Origin: Candidatus Woesearchaeota archaeon CG07_land_8_20_14_0_80_44_23
GTDB taxonomy: Archaea > Nanobdellota > Nanobdellia > Woesearchaeales > 0-14-0-80-44-23
DNA length: 13,434 bases
Reading direction: 5' to 3'
NCBI GenBank assembly: GCA_002779235.1
Contig: PEXD01000013.1
Coordinates: forward strand, 1 to 13,434
Under the pieces are notes generated by a model, which saw only the letters and a list, made by a program, of their open reading frames with translations, was not told the DNA's origin and did no database searches. Both the position numbers and the translations under genes were made by a program. Every line of letters starts with the position of its first letter. Within the stretch, counting starts at the first letter, position 1. Shown piece by piece: positions 1 to 8,800 of the stretch.

Positions 1-1
1 A

Positions 2-160
2 AAATATCGAAAATTTATTAAAGAAGGATTTTATACCAAAAAAGCAAAGAAAATTTCCGAGAATGGTTTTCAAGAATGTATCAAGCATTTAAATGAAGTA
101 AGAAAAGGTTTAAAAGAGAGGAAAGATTTCTTGATTTCTGAAAAAGATTTATGGCAATAA
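2..160 (+). CDS. C-terminal end of an unrecognised protein (partial, enters from left edge)
   Basis: A frame open from the left edge gives 52 residues before a TAA stop at 158-160; the true start lies outside the window. The visible part is rich in Lys, Glu and Phe, looks helical, and ends in KDLWQ. It shows no signal peptide, membrane segment or motif I recognise. Its base composition is strikingly AT-rich compared with the genes from rnhB onward. It converges on glgC with only two bases between the stop codons. The length of uninterrupted frame and this fit against glgC argue for a real gene end, but AT-rich sequence can keep a 52-codon frame open by chance. I cannot name a function. Proximity to glgC does not make it a glycogen gene. 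Confidence 0.6.
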   Translation, partial: KYRKFIKEGFYTKKAKKISENGFQECIKHLNEVRKGLKERKDFLISEKDLWQ

Positions 161-162
161 CA

Positions 163-1458
163 TTATTTGCTTATGACACTCCCCTTTCTTATTACGGTTA
201 CGTAGTTGCCCCTGTTGTCCAGCTCTGCAATTGCAAACCCTCTCTTTCTGTCTTCTTCAACGTCGTATCCTATCCTTATATTTTGGGCTATCTCCACATT
301 CTTGTCTATGATTGCATTTTTTATTTCGCAGTGTCTTCCAATTGATGTTTCCTTGCCCGGGTCTCCTCCCATAATCACAGAAGCAATTATATCAGAATAA
401 CTATGAATATATGTTTCTGAAGAAACTATTGATTGCTCAATTCTTGAACCGCTTATTATAACTCCGTCGCATACAAGGGAATTTATTGCCTCTCCCTTCC
501 TGCCGGGCTCGTCAAAAACAGTTTTTGTTGGCGGACAAACTCGTTGATATGTGAGTATAGGCCAAAGTTCTCCATACAAATTGAATTCAGGTTTTATGCC
601 CACTAAATCCATGTTGGCATTCCAAAAAGCAGCTAATGTTCCAACATCTCTCCAATAACCAGAATCTTCTGTTCTTTCCTTAAGTATTTTCCTCCTCTTT
701 CCATTTTCAGTTATGTATTCGTAATCGCTTATTTTGTTGTCTTTGTTGAAATCAAACGCATAAACTCTGTCAGTTTTAATCATCTTTGGAATTATGTTCT
801 TCCCAAAATCCATTTCATTTCCTTGAAGCACTCTTTCAAGAGTTTCATAATTAAATACATAAATACCCATTGAGGAGAACGCAAAATTTGGGTTTTCAGG
901 CATTGGCCTAGGCTCTTTTGGCTTTTCCTCGAAATCAATGACTTTTTGTGTTTTGTCTGTCTGTAGGATTCCAAAACCACTAGCTTCCTTGACAGGCACT
1001 CTTACTGCAGATATAGTTAGATCTGCTCCTTTTTCCGCATGGAAATCAAGCAGCTTTCTGTAGTCCATCTTATAGATGTGATCTCCTGAAAGTATTAGCA
1101 CATGCTTTGGGCTCCATCTTTTTATCAGATCAATATTTTGCCTTACAGCATCTGCTGTGCCCAAATACCATGTTTCACCAATTCTCATCTGCGCAGGCAC
1201 GTTTTCAATGAACTGGTCAAGCGCTCTTGGAAGAAAAGACCAGCCATATCCTAGATGATTGTTTAGAGAATGTGACTTATATTGGGTCAGCACATATATT
1301 TTGAAAAGTTTGGAGTTTATGCAATTGCTTAGCGTAAAATCTATTATTCTATATTTTCCTCCAAATGGAACTGCTGGTTTTGCTCTTACTTCTGTAAGCG
1401 GCATCAGCCTCGTGCCTGTTCCTCCTGCAAGAACCATTGTGATTATGTCATCAAGCAT
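163..1458 (-). CDS. glgC: Glucose-1-phosphate adenylyltransferase (ADP-glucose pyrophosphorylase)
   Basis: Makes ADP-glucose and pyrophosphate from ATP and glucose 1-phosphate, the committed step of bacterial-type glycogen synthesis, in the cytoplasm. The 431-residue product has the usual family length. It carries the nucleotide loop AGGTGTRL (11-18), then RAKPAVPFGGKYRIIDF (25-41), WYLGTADAVRQN (97-108), SGDHIYKMDY (124-133, with the metal-binding Asp126), the sugar-phosphate loop FEEKP (Lys179) and YWRDVGT. A C-terminal left-handed beta-helix region follows. I chose ATG 1458 because GGGGTG lies six bases upstream; a GTG start at 1467 is in frame but forms part of that Shine-Dalgarno-like element. 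No glgA or glgB is visible, so the glucan pathway is inferred. The gene is more AT-rich by eye than its right-hand neighbours, and a bacterial-type GlgC is unusual in an archaeon, which suggests acquisition by transfer. Confidence 0.95.
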   Translation of the reverse strand: MLDDIITMVLAGGTGTRLMPLTEVRAKPAVPFGGKYRIIDFTLSNCINSKLFKIYVLTQYKSHSLNNHLGYGWSFLPRALDQFIENVPAQMRIGETWYLGTADAVRQNIDLIKRWSPKHVLILSGDHIYKMDYRKLLDFHAEKGADLTISAVRVPVKEASGFGILQTDKTQKVIDFEEKPKEPRPMPENPNFAFSSMGIYVFNYETLERVLQGNEMDFGKNIIPKMIKTDRVYAFDFNKDNKISDYEYITENGKRRKILKERTEDSGYWRDVGTLAAFWNANMDLVGIKPEFNLYGELWPILTYQRVCPPTKTVFDEPGRKGEAINSLVCDGVIISGSRIEQSIVSSETYIHSYSDIIASVIMGGDPGKETSIGRHCEIKNAIIDKNVEIAQNIRIGYDVEEDRKRGFAIAELDNRGNYVTVIRKGSVISK

Positions 1459-1464
1459 TTTAAA

Positions 1465-1470
1465 CACCCC
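1465..1470 (-). promoter_or_regulatory. Ribosome binding site of glgC (GGGGTG)
   Basis: Read on the minus strand, GGGGTG stands six bases before ATG 1458. It overlaps the alternative GTG start at 1467 and so favours ATG 1458. Most other genes here lack such a site and look leaderless or translationally coupled. Confidence 0.55.
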
Positions 1471-1479
1471 AACGGGATG

Positions 1480-1491
1480 CAGCGTACGCTG
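1480..1491. promoter_or_regulatory. Perfect 12-bp palindrome in the glgC promoter, candidate operator
   Basis: CAGCGTACGCTG is its own reverse complement. It lies between the glgC TATA-like element (1494-1503) and the predicted transcription start near 1472, where a bound repressor would block RNA polymerase. The partner is unknown. A 12-bp palindrome could arise by chance, so the role rests on position only. Confidence 0.4.
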
Positions 1492-1493
1492 GA

Positions 1494-1503
1494 ATATTTA
1501 AAT
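1494..1503 (-). promoter_or_regulatory. TATA box of glgC
   Basis: The AT-only stretch ATATTTAAAT, centred near 1498.5, predicts a start about 26 bases downstream near 1472. That leaves a leader of about 14 bases holding the GGGGTG site. The spacing matches archaeal TBP/TFB promoters; the assignment is inferred from sequence alone. Confidence 0.5.
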
Positions 1504-1556
1504 TTTTCTAAAAATACTACTAAAAAGTGGTTAATTTTTTCCTGATTTTTGGATAA

Positions 1557-1566
1557 GTTTTAAAAC
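1557..1566 (+). promoter_or_regulatory. TATA box of rnhB
   Basis: GTTTTAAAAC is centred about 28 bases before the rnhB ATG at 1590. It would start transcription within a few bases of the start codon, giving a nearly leaderless mRNA. No Shine-Dalgarno motif is present between them. Confidence 0.5.
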
Positions 1567-1589
1567 CGCCCTGAAAAAACAATGCTTCT

Positions 1590-2249
1590 ATGGCAGTTGT
1601 GTGCGGGATTGACGAAGCCGGCAGGGGGCCGGTGATAGGTCCTATGGTTATCTGCGGCGCCTGCTTTGAGAAAGCCCAGGAAAAAGTCCTGAAAAAGATG
1701 GGCGTGAAGGACTCAAAGCTTCTCTCTTCTGCTGAAAGGGAGGCCCTCTTTGAGAAAATCAAGGAGACATGCAAGGGCAGGTATTACGCGATAATTGTCA
1801 GCCCTTCAGAGATAGACGCCGTGGTTTCTGAAAATGACCTGAACTGGCTGGAAGCGAGAAAAACAGCCGAGATAATCAATTTCCTTTCGCCTGACGAGGC
1901 AATAATCGACTGCCCTAACCCAAACTGCCAGGTTTATGAGAATTACATAAAAAAGCGGCTGGCAGGGATTAAGGTCAAGATAACTGCAGAGCACAAAGCT
2001 GATTTTAATTATGCATTTGTGGGCGCTGCCTCCGTGCTTGCAAAGGTCATCAGGGACCGCGAGATAGAAAAGATGAAATCAGAGATGAAAATCGACTTCG
2101 GCTCAGGATATCCATCAGACCCGCTGACAAAGGCATTCATAGAAAAAAACTGGGAAAAAAAGGCATTTTCCGAAATAATCAGGAAGTCATGGGCTCCTGT
2201 AAGGGAGCGCAGGGAGCAGAAGGCGCAGAAAAAGATTATGGATTTCTAG
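1590..2249 (+). CDS. rnhB: Ribonuclease HII, archaeal type
   Basis: Cuts the RNA strand of RNA-DNA hybrids and removes ribonucleotides misincorporated in DNA. The 219 residues match the family's size. The four acidic catalytic residues are in place: Asp8 and Glu9 in GIDEAGRGPVIGPMV, Asp107 in AIIDCPN, and Asp138 in EHKADFNY. DSK (41-43) and the archaeal GSGYPSDP (171-178) are also present. The ATG at 1590 begins just ahead of the first catalytic strand and fits a nearly leaderless promoter; an ATG at 1582 is out of frame. It diverges from glgC. Its TAG ends directly against the stop codon of the convergent VWA gene, with no base between. It is probably an independent housekeeping gene. Confidence 0.96.
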   Translation: MAVVCGIDEAGRGPVIGPMVICGACFEKAQEKVLKKMGVKDSKLLSSAEREALFEKIKETCKGRYYAIIVSPSEIDAVVSENDLNWLEARKTAEIINFLSPDEAIIDCPNPNCQVYENYIKKRLAGIKVKITAEHKADFNYAFVGAASVLAKVIRDREIEKMKSEMKIDFGSGYPSDPLTKAFIEKNWEKKAFSEIIRKSWAPVRERREQKAQKKIMDF

Positions 2250-3200
2250 TTAGGGAAGGGTCCTGTATCTTGTATTGAGAAGCGCCCATTCGAGAAATAT
2301 CAGGACTATGCCGGCAAACAGGAAGATTCCTGAAAGTCCGAGGGAAATCTTTTTTGTTGTTATGGCAGAGATTTGGTCATATGCCTTCTTTAGCGATGCG
2401 GCATCGCCTGCCCTGAAGTATATTCCGCCTGTGCTGTTTGCTATCTGGATAAGGGTTGGCTCATCAAGCTTGGAAAGCAGGTTTGTCTTTATGAAGGAGC
2501 CGCCTTCTTCTGTGCCAATTCCTATTGTGTAAACTGCTATGTTGTAATTGTTTGCCTGGTCTATCCCTTCCAGGGGCTCTGCCCCCACATTGCTCTGCCC
2601 GTCAGTAATAAGGACTACTGCCCTGGAGTTTGTTTCTCCAGAAAGCATGTTTGAGGATGTTATAAGCGCATCGCCTATTGCTGTCCCGCCGACATTTTCA
2701 ACATCTATGTTTTGTATTGCACTTCTGACAGCAAAGAGGTCATCTGTCATTGCCTGCTTTACAAATGGCGCGCCTGCAAAGTCAACCACTCCAACCCTTG
2801 CATTGGGAAGCCCCTTAACAAATTCTATGGCAGCGCTTTTCGCTGCATCGAGGCGGTTGGGCCTGACATCGCCTGCCAGCATGCTTGATGACGCATCTAT
2901 TGCAATCACAAAGCTCGAGCCGGAAGCCCTGCCTGTGTACCACAGGGTTGCGCCTGCAGAGGAAAGCACGAGAAGCCCTATTGCAAGCACCCTGAGTACA
3001 AGAAGGGAGATGTTGCTGGAAACAAAGTGCACGTTTGTGGTGCTGCCCTGGGGACCCGCTATCCTCTTGATTACCTCAAAGTTAGCGAAGCGCATCGCCC
3101 TTCTTTTAAGAAAGCTGAATACAAAAAAATGGGTTACTATAAGTATTGGAACTGAGAGGAGGAGCCAGAGGTTCTGGGGGTTTGAGAAAACTATTTCCAT
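2250..3200 (-). CDS. Membrane-anchored VWA domain protein (BatA-like)
   Basis: A 316-residue protein with two N-terminal membrane helices (about 11-31 and 64-88), a von Willebrand factor A domain (about 95-280) and a final helix (287-307). The metal-ion adhesion site is complete: Asp102, Ser104 and Ser106 in IDASSSM, Thr173 in GGTAIGDA, and Asp200 in ITDGQSN. Basic residues lie in the loop between helices 1 and 2 (KRRAMR) and at the C terminus, which places the VWA domain outside the membrane. In the Bat families such proteins work with MoxR ATPases and DUF58 proteins, probably in assembling or activating envelope proteins; the client here is unknown. GAGG stands five bases before ATG 3200, inside the end of the DUF58 gene, and the two frames overlap by ten bases. 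This indicates co-transcription. I infer the giant surface protein as the likely client. Confidence 0.9.
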   Translation of the reverse strand: MEIVFSNPQNLWLLLSVPILIVTHFFVFSFLKRRAMRFANFEVIKRIAGPQGSTTNVHFVSSNISLLVLRVLAIGLLVLSSAGATLWYTGRASGSSFVIAIDASSSMLAGDVRPNRLDAAKSAAIEFVKGLPNARVGVVDFAGAPFVKQAMTDDLFAVRSAIQNIDVENVGGTAIGDALITSSNMLSGETNSRAVVLITDGQSNVGAEPLEGIDQANNYNIAVYTIGIGTEEGGSFIKTNLLSKLDEPTLIQIANSTGGIYFRAGDAASLKKAYDQISAITTKKISLGLSGIFLFAGIVLIFLEWALLNTRYRTLP

Positions 3201-4075
3201 TTTTTCCTCGCAATGAAAAACTCGTTTGTCTTGTTCATGAAGGGCTTGCCAGTGGAGAGATTGAGGATGCTGCCCCTGTTTTCAATGAAGGCGTTGTCCA
3301 GCGACTTCATGAATTCTTGGTTTATCTTTGCGTATCTCGCGCTTATCTCTTCAGCGTCAAACATGAGCTCTTCCCCTGAAAATGGGTCTGAAACAACCAC
3401 CTTGCCTATTCCAGGAGGCATTGAATCGTCCAATGGATCCCTCACGCTTATTCCTATGAACTCAAATTTCCTGCATGCCACCTTGAGGGATTCCTGCCAG
3501 CCCTGCTTCAGCCCTATGAAATCCGAGATGAATATTATCACAGTGCCTTTTTTAAACTTTTCATTAATATATTTCATCAGTGACGCAAAGTCAAATTTTC
3601 CCTCGTAAAACTTGGGGCTGCTTATCTCCTTGAGCATTGTGTAGTACTGCTTTATCCCAAAATTTGCCTTTATCTCTGCGGCAGCCCTGTCGCTGTACAT
3701 CAGAAGCCCCACTGCATCGCCTGCCCTGAGTATTGCAAAGGCAATTGCTGCTGCCAGCTCTGCTGAGTATTCTGCCTTGGACTGCTCTGTCGAGCCATAG
3801 CACATGCTTGAGCTGACGTCCAGGACAATTATCACTTCCAGGTTTCTCTCCTCCCTGAATTCCCTGACAAGCGTCTTCTGGGAGCGCACGCTCGCCTTCC
3901 AGTCAATCCTGGATGCGTCATCAGAAGGTACGTATTCCCTGAATGAGTCAAATTCAAGCCCTTTCCCCTTTACTGAAGAAAGATATCCGCCCGAGAGCAT
4001 GCTGGCTGCCTCTTTCTTTGTGTATATCTCAAGCTGCTTAAGTATCGGCTTGAAATTAAGCTTGAGCTCATACAT
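3191..4075 (-). CDS. DUF58 family protein with VWA-like fold
   Basis: A 294-residue soluble protein with no membrane helix, so probably cytoplasmic. The DUF58 signature runs from GKGLEFDSFREYVPSDDASR (37-56) through IDWKASVR to the REFREERN segment (71-78). A VWA-like core follows, with DVSSSM (Asp86, Ser88, Ser90) and FISDF (Asp185), so metal binding looks possible. DUF58 genes typically sit beside MoxR ATPase genes, and their products are thought to act as partners of the ATPase; the precise biochemistry is not established. It is the middle gene of a leftward operon, starting nine bases after the moxR stop and overlapping the VWA gene. I see no clear Shine-Dalgarno site before ATG 4075, so translation may depend on coupling to moxR. 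Confidence 0.9.
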   Translation of the reverse strand: MYELKLNFKPILKQLEIYTKKEAASMLSGGYLSSVKGKGLEFDSFREYVPSDDASRIDWKASVRSQKTLVREFREERNLEVIIVLDVSSSMCYGSTEQSKAEYSAELAAAIAFAILRAGDAVGLLMYSDRAAAEIKANFGIKQYYTMLKEISSPKFYEGKFDFASLMKYINEKFKKGTVIIFISDFIGLKQGWQESLKVACRKFEFIGISVRDPLDDSMPPGIGKVVVSDPFSGEELMFDAEEISARYAKINQEFMKSLDNAFIENRGSILNLSTGKPFMNKTNEFFIARKKWK

Positions 4076-4084
4076 TTTAGGGGC

Positions 4085-5065
4085 CTACGGGACTTCAATC
4101 TTCTCTAGAACTTCTGAAATCACCTTGTTAGGGGTTATTCCTTCTGCCTGTCCCTCATAGTTTATGATTAGCCTGTGCCTTAGAACATCAGGAACCACTT
4201 TCTTGACATATTCTGGAATGACAAATGTTTTTCCTGACATGAGCGCCTGCGCCTTTGCTGATATGAATATTCCTATCGACGCCCTGGGAGAGGCGCCCCA
4301 TTCTATGTATTTTCCAAGGGTTATCTTGTAAGTATCAGGATGCCTTGTCGCATCTACAATCTTCACTATGTATTTCTCTATCTTCTTGTCAATGTATATC
4401 TTCTGTACATCATTCTGTATTGTCAGTATCTTTGAGGGGGAGGTTACTGCCTTGAGGGGAAAGCTTTCAAATGTTCTTGTGCTTATGTTCTTTTTGAGTA
4501 TTTCCTCCTCATTGTCAAGGGTCGGGTAGCCGATGTTGAGCTTGAACATGAACCTGTCCATCTGCGCCTCAGGCAGCGGGTATGTCCCGAGGTTTTCCAG
4601 TGGATTCTGTGTCGCCATGACAAAGAAGGGCTGCTTCATCGGGAATGTCCGGTTTCCTATTGTAGCCTGCTTCTCCTGCATGCACTCAAGAAGGGCTGAC
4701 TGCACCTTTGGGGGCGCCCTGTTTATCTCGTCTGCAAGCACAAGATTGCTGAAGATTGGTCCCTTCACCACGTAGAATCCCTTCTGCTTGTCGTATGCGG
4801 TTATGCCTACAATGTCTGTCGGAAGAAGGTCAGGGGTGAACTGCACCCTTGAGAAGTCGCAGCCAATTGCCTTCGCAAGGCTCCTTATCATAAGCGTCTT
4901 GGCGAGCCCGGGAACGCCCTCTATGAGCACATGCCCGTTTGCCATGAGAGCCCGCATGAAGCCGTCAACCACATCCTCCTGCCCAACAATTACCTTGGCA
5001 ATTTCCTCTTTTATCCTGTTTATTGTGCTTCTGTCCCTTGAAACCATGGAGCCGAGTTCAGCCAT
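4085..5065 (-). CDS. moxR: MoxR family AAA+ ATPase
   Basis: A 326-residue cytoplasmic AAA+ ATPase of the MoxR family, whose members act as chaperone-like motors that mature or activate protein complexes with VWA-domain partners. Visible motifs are Walker A GVPGLAKT (50-57), TPDLLPTDIVG (78-88), Walker B LADEINRAPPK (110-120, Asp112-Glu113), sensor 1 ATQNPLENLGTYPLPEAQMD (151-170) and the sensor 2 region GASPRAS, followed by the small helical lid. Length is normal for the family. ATG 5065 lies one base from the start predicted from a TATA box at 5088-5095, so the mRNA may be leaderless. It is the first gene of the moxR - DUF58 - VWA operon and diverges from the 222-residue gene at 5170. The family is certain; the substrate is not. 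Confidence 0.95.
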   Translation of the reverse strand: MAELGSMVSRDRSTINRIKEEIAKVIVGQEDVVDGFMRALMANGHVLIEGVPGLAKTLMIRSLAKAIGCDFSRVQFTPDLLPTDIVGITAYDKQKGFYVVKGPIFSNLVLADEINRAPPKVQSALLECMQEKQATIGNRTFPMKQPFFVMATQNPLENLGTYPLPEAQMDRFMFKLNIGYPTLDNEEEILKKNISTRTFESFPLKAVTSPSKILTIQNDVQKIYIDKKIEKYIVKIVDATRHPDTYKITLGKYIEWGASPRASIGIFISAKAQALMSGKTFVIPEYVKKVVPDVLRHRLIINYEGQAEGITPNKVISEVLEKIEVP

Positions 5066-5087
5066 GGGTTCTTCTCTCTATTCAAGC

Positions 5088-5095
5088 GTATAAAT
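5088..5095 (-). promoter_or_regulatory. TATA box of the moxR operon
   Basis: GTATAAAT on the plus strand reads ATTTATAC for moxR. Its centre is about 26 bases before ATG 5065, predicting a leaderless transcript. A second AT-rich TTATAA lies near 5110-5117 and would instead give a leader of about 20 bases. Confidence 0.45.
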
Positions 5096-5138
5096 TTTTA
5101 TTGTCCCACTTTATAAGAGTAAAAAACCTTTGGGAAAG

Positions 5139-5146
5139 TTTAAATA
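5139..5146 (+). promoter_or_regulatory. TATA box of the 222-residue gene
   Basis: TTTAAATA is centred near 5142.5, about 27 bases before ATG 5170. It supports that ATG as a leaderless start over longer upstream readings of the same frame. Confidence 0.5.
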
Positions 5147-5169
5147 TCATAAAAAGAAGAGAAAACTTG

Positions 5170-5838
5170 ATGTTCATGCGCATGAAAAAGATTGGAAGAA
5201 GGAGAAGGCCTTCTGATTTCAGGCTGCAGGCAATCGAGAATGCAAGGCACAAGATTGCTGTTCTTAAAAAAAGCTTTGCACTCCACCTTCCTGAGGACAA
5301 TGCAATACAGTTTTCGCACATAGTAAAAAAATTTTTCTCCTCATTCTTCAGGATAGATTACAACCTTTCTTATAATGAGATGAAAAGCGAGATTGAAGGA
5401 AAGGTCAGCAATGAGCAGCTCAAGCAGGCGTTGGCTTCATTTCTTAAATCTGTCTCTGTCATGGAATTTGGAGGCGTCACCCTCTCAAGAAGGAAAATTT
5501 CATATTTCTCGCAAAGGTTTCTTTCCATTCTCTCCCTTGCAGAGGTGAGGGCAAGACCTGGGGGTGAGGGCTCAGTAATAAAAAAAGGCATCAGGGCTTT
5601 TGAGGACAGGTTCGGGATAACTGAGGAGAAGAAAAAAAAGGAGGATGAGGCGCTTGAGCGCATATACAAGCTCCTGCTGCTCGGGCATAAAGCCCTCTCA
5701 ATAGGAGAGATTTCAAATTCTGTTCCCATCTATTCAGAGGTGCGGCTTGCGTATTCGCGGCTTTCAGAGGAAAGCAAGAAGAAGGTCCACCCAGACATAA
5801 TCTATTTTTACAAGAAGATTATGAAAAAAGCAGCCTAG
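5170..5838 (+). CDS. Cytoplasmic adaptor-like protein, paralog of the giant protein's inner segment
   Basis: No named family is recognised with confidence. The 222-residue protein has no signal peptide or membrane helix, starts with a basic stretch (KKIGRRRRP) and appears all-helical. Module 1 (about 45-125) contains IVKKFFSSFFRIDYNLSYNE and MEFGGVTLSRRKIS. Module 2 (about 160-219) contains YSRLSEESKKKVHPDIIYFY. Both align in the same order with the cytoplasmic part of the giant surface protein (its residues 711-795 and 832-891). Module 1 recalls the helical C-terminal domains of BatD / DUF4129-type proteins found beside MoxR and DUF58 genes; that is an impression, not a search result. A charged linker (EEKKKKEDE) separates the modules. 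I chose ATG 5170 from its TATA box; in-frame ATGs at 5176 and 5182 are alternatives. It diverges from moxR and converges on the giant gene with three bases between stops. Confidence 0.8.
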   Translation: MFMRMKKIGRRRRPSDFRLQAIENARHKIAVLKKSFALHLPEDNAIQFSHIVKKFFSSFFRIDYNLSYNEMKSEIEGKVSNEQLKQALASFLKSVSVMEFGGVTLSRRKISYFSQRFLSILSLAEVRARPGGEGSVIKKGIRAFEDRFGITEEKKKKEDEALERIYKLLLLGHKALSIGEISNSVPIYSEVRLAYSRLSEESKKKVHPDIIYFYKKIMKKAA

Positions 5839-5841
5839 CTT

Positions 5842-8800
5842 TCACCTGAATTTCTTTCGGCTGTATAATATTATTGAGATGGCCAGCACTGCAACCACTG
5901 CAAGGGCTAAGAGGGTTATTATCAGGTTCCTGCTGAGCACTATCGAGAACCTCGACGGCTTCTCATAAATGCGCTGCTTCTGCGTTATGAGATAGGTGCA
6001 GTCAGTTATTATAGAGTTAAGCATCTGGTTGGCCTTGTCATACTGCTGGCCCTCAATCTGCTTCTGAACTTCTGCCAGGAACTCGTTGAGCTCAAGGCAT
6101 ACGCTGTTCTGCGATAAAAGGTCTCTTGTGTAGGCTATCTTGGTGTTTACTGTGTTCTTGTCCACTGAGCCCTTTTCAAGAGAGCTAATGAATATCTTGT
6201 TTGTCTCGTTGAACTTAGGTGTCCCGACTGAGGCTGAAACCAGCACCTCATAGCTGCCGAAGAGCTGGTATGACTGGATTATAACGCTTGTCGAGGCCTC
6301 CTCTCCTGGCTCGAGCTTATCTATTGAGTTGGTGGTCAGGGTTATGCTCAGGTTCTTGTTCTCTGCTGAGGCGAAGAGCTTTATATTATTGAGGGTGACA
6401 TTCCCGCTGTTAACTATCTTCACCGGCACAACTATCGTGTCGTTCCTGTATATTGTTATTGGCTGGGGCACAATTATGTTCATTGAATATGGGATTTCCT
6501 CAGGAATCTTGGTTATTATTGTTGTAGAGCTTCCCCCTGAACTCTCAGGCACTGGCACCGGGACTGAAATCCTTGTGATTGTGACATTGACTGTATTGCT
6601 GTATTGCATCGCATTGTAAGGATCTGTGGCGTTGAACAAAATTACTGCATTGCCCTGCGCAAGAGGCACCAGCTGCACCCTTCCGCTTGGCGAAAGTGTA
6701 ATGTTCAGGAAGCCCTGCCCTGAAAGCATAGTATAATTGTATGTTAAATTTTCATAATCGGGGTCTTTGAAAAAGTCAGGCAGCAGTATCCACCAGAGGT
6801 TCAGGTTCTCGGGCAGGCTTATGTTGCTTATGTAATACAATATGCTTGCCCCTGTTATGTTAGGGCTTACTGATGTGTTTGATGTCGAGAGATTGAGCAT
6901 GTACTGCACATAGCGCTGGCTTGTGAGGTTGGCGCATTCTGGACTGCATGACGTCCAGTTGCCCCAGCTTGCCGCATTTGAGGATGTCCTGAGCAGGATG
7001 TTTGCAGAGGTTCCGGAAGGAACTGTTCCATAATAATATGCATTTGAGATGCCGAAGTGCATATACTCTGTGTTGTCCTCCTTAAGGTCTATAATCTGCG
7101 AGATGAACTGCCCGCTCAGTGAATAGCTGGAATTGCTGGAAGAAAGCATTACTGCGCCAGAAGCCAGGGATGTGTTTGTGGAATTGGTGCTGTTCAGGAA
7201 TTCTGCATATCCCTCAGAATAATTCCCGAAGTATGGGGGCCTGTTGATATTTATGACTGTCACATTCCAGAATACAGAACTTGTGTTGATGCTGTCATTA
7301 ACAATGAATGTTATGGTGTGGTTTCCTGCTGCAAAGTAGCCTGGAACATATGTCCAGTTGGCTGTGGTGGCGTTTAATGCTGAGTCAATCAGCCAGGAGT
7401 ATGCCAGGGTGTCATTGTCTGCGTCTGTTGATGTCTGGCTGAAGTTTATGGATTCGTTCTCATAAATGCTCAGGTTTGTTGAGTTTGGCGAATATGAGGT
7501 TATGTTTGGGGGATGGTTCCAGTGCCTTACCTCTATTCTCACAATCTCCCAGTCCATCAGCGAGTGGTTCGCAACCTCCCGAACAGTTATGTTGACGGTG
7601 TGGTTCCCTATCTCAGAGGTGTTTGGGGTGAAATTCAGGAGCCCTGAAGTGGACATGTTGAAGCTTGGAAAGCTTCCGTTTAGTAAATAGACAAACTCCA
7701 GGCTGTCATTTTCAATGTCGGTTGCATTGAGCTGTAGCAGGAACTGGTGCTCCTCATATGCAGTGAGATTCCCTATTGGCAGAAGCACGGGCGGATTGTC
7801 CACAGGCAACACCTTGAAGGGTATGAGCTTGCTGCTCTGGTTTTCGCCGTCTGAGACAGTTATGTTTAGTGTGTGGTTGCCCACATCGCTCTTGTTGAGG
7901 GTGAACTGCATTATTCCGTCGCTGCTCATGTTGAAGTTAGGGAATGTGCTGCTGCTCTCATTTACAAGCAGGTATGAGAAGCTGAGCGTGTCATAGTCAA
8001 GGTCGGTTGTGTTTGCGCTTATGTTGAAGAAGAAATGGTCGTTTTCAGTTGCATTTATGCTGTCCACGAGTATCTGGGGTATGAAATTGTAGTCAACAGT
8101 CAGGTTGAAGTCCTTTGAGTCGCTCGCCCCTGAGAGGTCTGTAACATTTACTTTGAAGGAATAATTTGCTATCTGCGATTCATTTGGCGTGAAGTTTATC
8201 AGCACTGCCGTGTCATTGTATGGCTGCAGTGAGAAAAGCGATGTGTCATTTATTTCAAATGAGAGCGAATCCCCGTAATCAACGTCAGGGTCTGAAGCGC
8301 TGATTATCATATTGAAGGCATGGTTTATCTTCGCCCGCCTGTTTGGAATGTCTGCAAGCACAGGCGGCTGGTTGACATTTTTCACTTCAAAAGCAAAGCT
8401 TATGCTGCTCTGCGCGCCCCAGGAATCAGTTGCTGTTATTGTTATGGTATGATTTCCAACATCAGCCTGCTGGAGCGTGAAGTTCATCAGCCCTGACTGC
8501 GATATTGAAAAACTAGGGAATGAGTTGCTGGAATAGCCTGAGATTGTAAAACTATCGCTGTCATTGTCAGTTGCATTAATCTGCATCTCGAAATTGTCAG
8601 TTTCATTCCAGCTTTGGTTGGGCACAGCGTCTATTACAGGGGCATGGTTGGTGGTTATGTTAAAAATCACATCCTCACTGTCTGAAAGCCCTGTTGAGTC
8701 AGTCACGTTTATCCTTATTGAGTGAATGCCAAGCTGGTCATTTGTAGGAGTGAAATTTATCATTGCCTTGGCAGATGTTGAGTTTATTGTTGTTATATTG

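Noticed and set aside
2548..3216. Long plus-strand frame (222 codons) across the VWA gene
   Set aside because: It lies antisense to a gene with an intact VWA domain and MIDAS motif. Its product has no recognisable motif and no promoter or ribosome site of its own.
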